Assembly (NCBI RefSeq): GCF_045679555.1
Contig: NC_092115.1
Coordinates: 40,743,728 to 40,807,727, forward strand
Length of the DNA stretch: 64,000 nt
Origin: Salvelinus alpinus
Taxonomy: Eukaryota; Chordata; Actinopteri; Salmoniformes; Salmonidae
Direction: 5' to 3'
The notes under the pieces are model-generated. The model did no database searches. It saw only the letters and a program-made list of their open reading frames with translations, and had not been told where the DNA came from. A program made the position numbers and the translations under genes. Each line of letters starts with the position of its first letter. Positions within the stretch are counted from its first letter, which is position 1. Shown here piece after piece: positions 57,723 to 64,000 of this stretch.

Positions 57723-57985
57723 ACAGTGGGGCAAAAAGGTATTTAGTCAGCCACCAATTGTGCAAGTTCTCCCACTTAAAAAGATGAGAGAGGCCTGTAA
57801 TTTTCATCATAGGTACACTTCAACTTTGACAGACAAAATGAGAAAAGAAAATCCAGAAAATCACATTGTAGGATTTTTAATGAATTTATTTGCAAATTAT
57901 TGTGGAAAATAAGTATTTGTTCAATAACAAAAGTTTATCTCAATACTTTGTTATATACCCTTTGTTGGCAATGACAGAGGTCAAA
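57723..57985. mobile_element. Tc1-like terminus fragment, another family
   Basis: Starts cagtggggcaaaaaggtatt right after a TA at 57,721-57,722 and includes ttggcaatgacagaggtcaa. Transposase and the other end are missing. Confidence 0.8.
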
Positions 57986-58023
57986 TGACAGAGGTCAAAA
58001 AGAAATGTGTTTCTGTGTTGCAG

Positions 58024-58150
58024 GGGCAGTCAAGAAATGGTACGGCAAGGCCACAGAACATGATATAAGCAGAGCTGTGGGAGACCACCTCAAGCCCCTG
58101 GTAGAGCCGGGGGTGGTGTTTACCACTCCACCACGCCTTCAGCAGGCTGG
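58024..58150 (+). pseudogene. Exon-like fragment (GAVKKW...EPGVVF), copy 2
   Basis: After gtgttgcag (acceptor-like) reads GAVKKWYGKATEHDISRAVG and then DHLKPLVEPGVVFTTPPRLQ. Paired with 6,073-6,222; substitutions between the copies are mostly conservative. Parent gene unknown. Confidence 0.45.
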
Positions 58151-58265
58151 AAATGTGGGATTGATACTGTTTTTCATACTAACATGGACCAAGATATGTG
58201 TTGCTTTGGCACATATTTGTTCATTGGTTTAGCAAGAGTCTGTTGATTGGTCAGTCATTGGGTCA
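58151..58265. repeat. Third partial copy of the A/C flank
   Basis: gtttttcatactaacatgga to ttgattggtcagtcattggg matches 37,020-37,115 directly and 5,850-5,960 in inverted form. Confidence 0.75.
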
Positions 58266-58523
58266 TTGAATCAAACCCAATGTCTACCTGGCACACTGAC
58301 AGGGTCTGAATCAAACCCAATGTCCACCTGGCACACTGTCAGGGTCTGAATCAAACCCAATGTCCACCTGGCACACTGACAGGGTCTGAATCAAACCCAA
58401 TGTACACCTGGCACACTGACAGGGTCTGAATCAAACCCAATGTACACCTGGCACACTGGCAGGGTCTGAGTCAAACCCAATGTCCACCTGGCACACTGAC
58501 AGGATCTGAATCAAACCCAATGT
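58266..58523. repeat. Minisatellite, 40-bp unit, about 6.5 copies
   Basis: Units ctgaatcaaacccaatgtcc then acctggcacactgacagggt. Confidence 0.95.
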
Positions 58524-58662
58524 TAAGGGGAGGGAAGATTGGTCAAGAGGGTGATGATTATTGTTGTTCTACTGCCTGATTGTTATGCAAAAACACTGTT
58601 TATAAAAGCTTTGTTAAAGAACAAGAAGGCCCACACACTGTTTAAAAAAGCTTTGTTAAATC

Positions 58663-58995
58663 AGCACAACAGTTTTCAGCTGTGGTAACATAATTGCAAA
58701 AGGGTTTTCTAATGCTCAATTAGACTTTTAAAATTATTATCTTTGATTAGCTAACACAATGTGCCATTGGAACACAGGAGTGATGGTTGCTGATAATGGG
58801 CCTCTGTACGCCTATGTAGATATTTCATAAAAAATCTGTCGTTTCCAGCTATAATAGTAATTTAACAATAGTCAACGTTAACAATGTCTACACTGTATTT
58901 CTGATCAATTTGGTGTTATTTTAATGGACGAAAAATTTGATTTTCTTTCAAAAGCAAGGACATTTCTAAGTGAACCCCAAACTTTTCTACGGTAG
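58663..58995. mobile_element. Tc1-like remnant, same family as 1-561
   Basis: cagcacaacagttttcagct to the terminus ccccaaacttttctacggta, closely matching 233-561. No transposase sequence remains. Confidence 0.85.
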
Positions 58996-58997
58996 TA

Positions 58998-59185
58998 TAC
59001 ATCTACATGATGTATTGTTACACCATGTAGGAGCAGTATAGACCTAGTCTGTTCATTATATACAGCTACATGATGTATTGTTACACCATGTAGGAGCAGT
59101 ATAGACCTAGTCTGTTCATTATATACATCTACATGATGTATTGTTACACCACGTAGGAGCAGTATAGACCTACAGTAGCTCGCTA
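58998..59185. repeat. Minisatellite, 63-bp unit, 3 copies
   Basis: Units contain ctacatgatgtattgttaca and ggagcagtatagacctag. Confidence 0.95.
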
Positions 59186-59355
59186 CTTATTTAGATGTAG
59201 TATGACTTAATGAAACAGACTTAAATATGCTGTTGTAAAAAAAATTTATTCGCACTAATCAATCAACACATTCCTGTCTTTGTATGTCTCAATATAATAC
59301 TATTATTTAATTAAATCCATTTAAAACTGCGTTTCCCATCTTAACTGCGTTTCCC

Positions 59356-59465
59356 ACTCCAGTCAGCAGACGGCGATGTGCGTCTTTCAGGCCATGCTGC
59401 TAGAGTGACGTATTATCTAGTGGACGGTTCTTCATAAACATCTCGTCAACCACCTCGGTAGCTTG
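59356..59465 (+). promoter_or_regulatory. Zinc-finger-family promoter module, copy 4
   Basis: ccactccagtcagcagacgg at 59,355, gtgacgtattatctagtgga at 59,405, then the leader with ggtagcttgctagcc. About 210-320 bases upstream of the ATG at 59,675. Same order and spacing as copies 1 and 2. Confidence 0.7.
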
Positions 59466-59674
59466 CTAGCCAACATAGCGGAAAGATTCAAGCTATTTAT
59501 ACGCTTTTGGTCTATATTAGCTATTGTATTTTAAACACACTTCTGTCGTATCTACTTGTTAACCTATTTCATTTCATACTTACGTTGTTTTTATTAGTCA
59601 GCTATAGTAGCTGGCTGGTTAAGTTAGCACTAGCCTAGTCGCTAATGATAGCTAGCTAGCTAACATCCTTGACC

Positions 59675-59993
59675 ATGAGCTCCCTAAACTACTCCCCTCC
59701 TGTTAAAGAAGAGGGGGTCTGCTGGACGGAGAAAGAAGCTCTGGGGCTGAACATTGTCGTGAAAGAGGAGAAGGAAGAGGAGGATGTCACAGTTAAACAA
59801 GAAGTAGAGGCTGTTTCAGTGAAAGAAGAGGAAGACACGTTCAGAGTGAAAGAGGAGGAGGAGGAGTATGTTATTGTGAAAGAAGAGGAGGAAGATAAAG
59901 AGGAGGATGTCGTTTTTGGAGTGAAGAAGGAAGGAGAGATTACTGTCACATTGGAAGATGAAGAGGAGGAGATAGGAGATCTGATTAACACCA
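59675..59993 (+). CDS. Acidic first coding exon of a zinc-finger gene, copy 4 (intact)
   Basis: ATG at 59,675 chosen by homology (MSSLNYSPPVKEEGVCWTEK). Donor gtaagt at 59,994. Encodes about 106 residues with LNIVVKEEKEEEDVTVKQEV, FRVKEEEE, FGVKKEGEITVTLEDEEEE and GDLINT. The length is three-fold plus one, matching the phase of finger exons in this family. The promoter module is intact. No finger exon is visible in the remaining 4 kb of the window, so the gene, if real, continues to the right or has lost its fingers. Confidence 0.7.
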
Positions 59994-60600
59994 GTAAGTA
60001 CCGCCTTCAATTTGTTTTTAACTTTGAATATTCGGAGTTCTCTCGTCAATACCTCTTCGATGGAGGGCCCTAGGATGATGACTGATATGTCTAGAATCAG
60101 ACGACGTAGAGAACAAGCTACCCCTTGTTTTCTCCGTTACGTTTCCAAAAAGTGACTTAACATATATATTTGAGAAGGGTCTATCTGCTGACAACTACTG
60201 TGGGATCCCCTCCTTTTTCGTCCGCTCTACACATATTCTTTTGATTTCTTTAAAATATTAATTTAAGATATTTAGATGTTTTATTTACTACATTTTAGTA
60301 GCTTCCTGTCCACATCAGATTGAGATCTACAGCCAGTTTGGGTGATGTCACTGATCTCGCTCAGTAACGCCCATTATAATGCTACCAGGGTTTCCGTGAC
60401 GGGGAAGATTTTAATTTACTGGCCTTTTGAGAACTTTACTAGACACATCTTGGGTGCATAACCCATTAGGGTTGTTCACACACGGTGCTCAGAATGACAG
60501 AAATCACATTTAGATGAGGGTAATGGATCTGAACAGAACGTGGAACTCCTGTAATGAAGCAGTTTGTGCCTTTCGTTTCTGTACAACGGAATAAAGTTGA
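59994..60600 (+). other. Intron 1 start of copy 4, no further exon seen
   Basis: Unassigned sequence; no element termini or splice-bounded finger sequence. Confidence 0.45.
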
Positions 60601-60604
60601 TATG

Positions 60605-61977
60605 AAAACCAATAGAACAGGAGAGAAATTACATAGTGGTGGGTCCAATAGAACAGGAGAGAAATGGCATAGTGGTGGGTCCAATAGAACAGGAGAGAAA
60701 TGGCATAGTGGTGGGTCTAATAGAACAGGAGAGAAATGGCATAGTGGTGGGTTCAGTAGAACAGGAGAGAAATGACAGTGGTGGGTCTAATAGAACAGGA
60801 TAGAAATGACATAGTGGTGGGTCTAATAGAACAGGAGAGAAATGGCATAGTGGTGGGTCTAATAGAACAGGGGAGAAATGGCATAGTGGTGGGTCTAATA
60901 GAACAGGAGAGAAATGGCATAGTGGTGGGTCCAGTAGAACAGGAGAGAAATGGCATAGTGGTGGGTCCAGTAGAACAGGAGAGAAATGGCATAGTGGTGG
61001 GTCTAATAGAACAGGAGAGAAATGGCATAGTGGTGGGTCTAATAGAACAGGAGAGAAATGGCATAGTGGTGGGTTCAGTAGAACAGGAGAGAAATGACAT
61101 AGTGGTGGGTCTAATAGAACAGGAGAGAAATGGCATAGTGGTGGGTCTAATAGAACAGGGGAGAAATGGCATAGTGGTGGGTCTAATAGAACAGGAGAGA
61201 AATGGCATAGTGGTGGGTCCAGTAGAACAGGAGAGAAATGGCATAGTGGTGGGTCTAATAGAACAGGAGAGAAATGGCATAGTGGTGGGTCTAATAGAAC
61301 AGGAGAGAAATGGCATAGTGGTGGGTTCAGTAGAACAGGAGAGAAATGGCATAGTGGTGGGTCCAGTAGAACAGGAGAGAAATGGCATAGTGGTGGGTCT
61401 AATAGAACAGGAGAGAAATGGCATAGTGGTGGGTTCAGTAGAACAGGAGAGAAATGACAGTGGTGGGTCTAATAGAACAGGATAGAAATGACATAGTGGT
61501 GGGTCTAATAGAACAGGAGAGAAATGGCATAGTGGTGGGTCTAATAGAACAGGAGAGAAATGGCATAGTGGTGGGTCTAATAGAGCAGGAGAGAAATGGC
61601 ATAGTGGTGGGTCCAGTAGAACAGGAGAGAAATGGCATAGTGGTGGGTCCAGTAGAACAGGAGAGAAATGGCATAGTGGTGGGTCCAATAGAACAGGAGA
61701 GAAATGGCATAGTGGTGGGTCCAGTAGAACAGGAGAGAAATGGCATAGTGGTGGGTACAGTAGAACGGGAGAGAAATGGCATAGTGGTGGGTCCAGTAGA
61801 ACAGGAGAGAAATGGCATAGTGGTGGGTCTAGTAGAACAGGAGAGAAATGGCATAGTGGTGGGTCTAATAGAACAGGAGAGAAATGGCATAGTGGTGGGT
61901 CTAATAGAACAGGAGAGAAATGGCATAGTGGTGGGTCCAGTAGAACAGGAGAGAAATTACATAGTGGTGGGTCCAAC
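60605..61977. repeat. Minisatellite, 36-bp unit, about 38 copies
   Basis: Unit gtgggtctaatagaacagga then gagaaatggcatagtg. Two 34-bp units (around 60,771 and 61,453) lie 682 bases apart with the same neighbours, so roughly half the array arose by a block duplication. Both strands have long open frames because 36 is a multiple of three. These are repeat artefacts. Confidence 0.95.
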
Positions 61978-61979
61978 AA

Positions 61980-62389
61980 GTAAATAAATTGAAATAAATT
62001 TGCCCAAATTGTATAATTACTCCTGTCTATAAAGAAATAAATACTTTACCAGAAAGCATGACGTTGCCACAGAGGAATCAGGGATCATTAGCTTCTTTAA
62101 AAAAAGACCTGTGTATGGTTTCAAACCACAGGCATAAGCCTACAAGCTTATTTGGGCAGTGTGTGTGGCAATAGGCTTCACTGATTATTGAGGTTCGGCT
62201 GTCAGTGAAAAGCATCTCAAATATGTGTGAAGATAATGTATCTTGAGTATTATTTAAAATGTTGAGACAAGAAGGGGGGGGTTGTGTGGTGAAGATATAG
62301 GTGAGTCTCTCTTCAGAATGTCCTCCGCTGGCTTCCACCAATTCTTGCTCCTTCATTGTTTCATTGTGTGAATTGTTTCATTGTGTGAA
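61980..62389. other. Spacer, nothing recognised
   Basis: AT-rich; includes a G8 run at 62,274. No coding evidence. Confidence 0.4.
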
Positions 62390-62635
62390 TTCTTGGCCAT
62401 GTTCTGTTATATTCTCCACCCGGCACAGCCAGAAGAGGACTGGCCACCCCTCATAGCCTGGTTCCTCTCTAGGTTTCTTCCTACGATTTGGCCTTTCTAG
62501 GGAGTTGTTCCTAGCCACCGTGCTTCTACACCTGCATTGCTTGCTGTTTGGGGTTTTAGGCTGGGTTTCTGTACAGCACTTCGAGATATTAGCTGATGTA
62601 CGAAGGGCTATATAAAATAAACTTGATTTGAATTG
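62390..62635 (+). mobile_element. LINE-like dispersed repeat, 3' end
   Basis: cttggccatgttctgttat through ggtttctgtacagcacttcg to ataaaataaacttgatttga. It is the 3' terminal part of the repeat whose middle lies at 15,545-16,530. A common teleost transcript-associated repeat. Confidence 0.75.
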
Positions 62636-62764
62636 ATTGCCCTTAGATTGAGTTTATTATATCAATTCCCCGTTACAAATGTCACCAGTAGTAAATGTAC
62701 CGTTAATTCCTGTCATTTGGTTACATTCATTTCTGTTAATGCATGTATTAATTAGAGTATTTTT

Positions 62765-63440
62765 TTTTTTAACCTTTATTTAACCAGGTAGGCCAGTTGA
62801 GAACAAGTTGTAATTTACAACTGCGACCTGGCCAAGATAAAGCAAAGCAGTGCGACAAAAACAACAACACAGAGTTACACACAAAATAAAAATAAAATAA
62901 AGAAATCTATGTACAGTGTGTGCAAATGTAGGGAGGTAGCAATAAATAGGCCATAGAGGCAAAATAATTACAATTTAGCATTAACACTGGAGTGATAGAT
63001 GTGCAGATGATGATGTGCAAGTAGAGATACTTGGGTGCAAAAGAGCAAGAGGATAAATAACAATAAGGGGATGAGGAGGTTGGGTGTGCTATTTACAGAT
63101 TGGCTGTGTGCAGGTGCAGTGATCGGTAAGCTGCTCAGACAGCTGATACTTAAAGTTAGTGAGGGAGATATGACTCCAGCTTCAGTGATTTTTGAAATTC
63201 GTTCCAGTCATTGGCAACAGAGAACTGGAAATAAAGGCGGCCAAAGTAAGTGTTGGCTTTGGGTATGACCAGTGAAATATACCTGCTGGAGCGCGTGCTA
63301 CGGGTGGGTGTTGCTATGGTGACCAGTGAGCTGAGATACGGCAGGACTTTACCTAGCAAAGACTTATGGATGACCTGGAGCCAGTGGGTTTGATGGCGAT
63401 TATGTAGTGAGGGCCAGCCAACGAGAGCATATAAAATTAC
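62765..63440 (-). mobile_element. LINE 3' part with ORF2 C-terminus
   Basis: The minus-strand frame near 63,400-63,156 reads LPYLSSLVTIATPTRSTRSS followed by YISLVIPKANTYFGRLYFQF and NDWNEFQKSLKL. This is the C-terminal region of a fish LINE ORF2. The 3' tail ends with tttaacctttatttaaccag at 62,768. 5' truncated at about 63,440. Confidence 0.85.
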
Positions 63441-63469
63441 CCACACAAACTTAATTAAACTCCTCTTCT

Positions 63470-64000
63470 GGATGTATCTCAGCAAAAAGAGGGGAGAGGG
63501 AAACATCTTTACTCTGTTCAGCAATCTGCTGCTTCCGAGAAACATCTTTACTCTGTTCAGCAATATGCTGCTTCCGAGAAACATCTTTACTCTGTTCATC
63601 AATCAGTTGTTTCCTAGAAACATCTTTACTCTGTTCAGCAAGCTGCTGCTTCCTAGAAACATCTTTACTCTGTTCATCAATCAGCTGCTTCCTAGAAACA
63701 TCTTTACTCTGTTCATCAATCAGCTGCTTCCTAGAAACATCTTTACTCTGTTCAGCAAGCTACTGCTTCCTAGAAACATCTTTACTCTGTTCATCAATCT
63801 ACTGCTTCCTAGAAACATCTTTACTCTGTTCATCAATCTACTGCTTCCTAGAAACATCTTTACTCTGTTCAGCAAGCTACTGCTTCCTAGAAACATCTTT
63901 ACTCTGTTCATCAATCAGCTGCTTCCTAGAAACATCTTTACTCTGTTCAGCAAGCTACTGCTTCCTAGAAACATCTTTACTCTGTTCATCAATCTACTGC
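63470..64000. repeat. Minisatellite, 39-bp unit, about 14 copies, continuing off the window
   Basis: Units ctgcttcctagaaacatctt then tactctgttcagcaagcta, with catcaatc and cagcaagc variants interspersed. It directly abuts the truncated LINE. Confidence 0.95.

Noticed and set aside
60753-61979. Long open frames on both strands (up to 408 codons)
   Set aside because: The 36-bp unit length is a multiple of three, so frames stay open by construction.

Overview
This window is eukaryotic and almost certainly from a salmonid fish (Salmo, Oncorhynchus or Salvelinus type). The diagnosis rests on an HpaI-type tRNA SINE (26.4 kb), a Sleeping Beauty-like Tc1 element (9.16-10.62 kb), four further kinds of Tc1 fragment, L2-like LINEs with the teleost 3' tail, three solo LTRs with clean target duplications, and a local family of C2H2 zinc-finger genes with an acidic first exon. 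There are no bacterial-style operons. Most long open frames are artefacts of tandem repeats.

Layout. 1-3.1 kb: Tc1 remnant, two minisatellites (46 and 49 bp units), broken hAT/BED transposase. 3.17-4.2 kb: zinc-finger exon A (+) with its 3' flank to about 6.2 kb. 7.36-12.54 kb: a nested TIR element with TA borders that holds eroded gene-like exons. It is invaded by a 33-bp minisatellite, a miniature LTR retrotransposon (TRIM) with a tRNA-like LTR, a Sleeping Beauty-like Tc1, and an L2-like LINE tail. 12.8-24.2 kb: orphan zinc-finger promoter, 39-bp minisatellite, gypsy gag piece, L2-like LINE copy 1 (17.47-20.19 kb), fold-back repeat, SINE, acidic exon copy 1 (-). 24.2-35.2 kb: Tc1 and SINE debris, then zinc-finger gene B on the minus strand (acidic exon 34.87-34.56 kb, finger exon 28.30-27.25 kb). 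35.2-42.5 kb: minisatellites, solo LTR, decayed zinc-finger exon C (-), 41-bp array. 42.6-52.0 kb: a 1.8-kb AT-rich array, then a roughly 6.7-kb array of a 43-bp unit with higher-order structure, carrying one solo LTR. 52.0-56.6 kb: acidic exon copy 3 (-), whose 5' leader is split by L2-like LINE copy 2. 56.6-64 kb: more minisatellites, acidic exon copy 4 (+) with an intact promoter module, a 36-bp array, LINE tails and a 39-bp array running off the window end.

How the parts relate. The window is a zinc-finger cluster remodelled by inverted segmental duplication: A (3.1-6.2 kb) is mirrored by C (41.2-36.9 kb), with a partial third copy at 58.0-58.5 kb. A second duplicated pair is 16.85-21.05 kb and 29.24-30.3 kb, and the second of these is an empty site for LINE copy 1. 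Several satellite arrays have single-unit progenitors at the paralogous position, so array birth can be read directly. All three finger exons are disrupted; A and B carry 2-bp slippage changes of opposite sign in the same short AC tract that encodes the inter-finger linker.

The most unusual object is the 399-bp TRIM at 8,179-8,577 plus a related solo LTR at 8,743-8,879: 137-bp LTRs, a PBS resembling the complement of tRNA-Leu, a purine tract, 4-bp target duplications, and an internal segment resembling tRNA-Arg.
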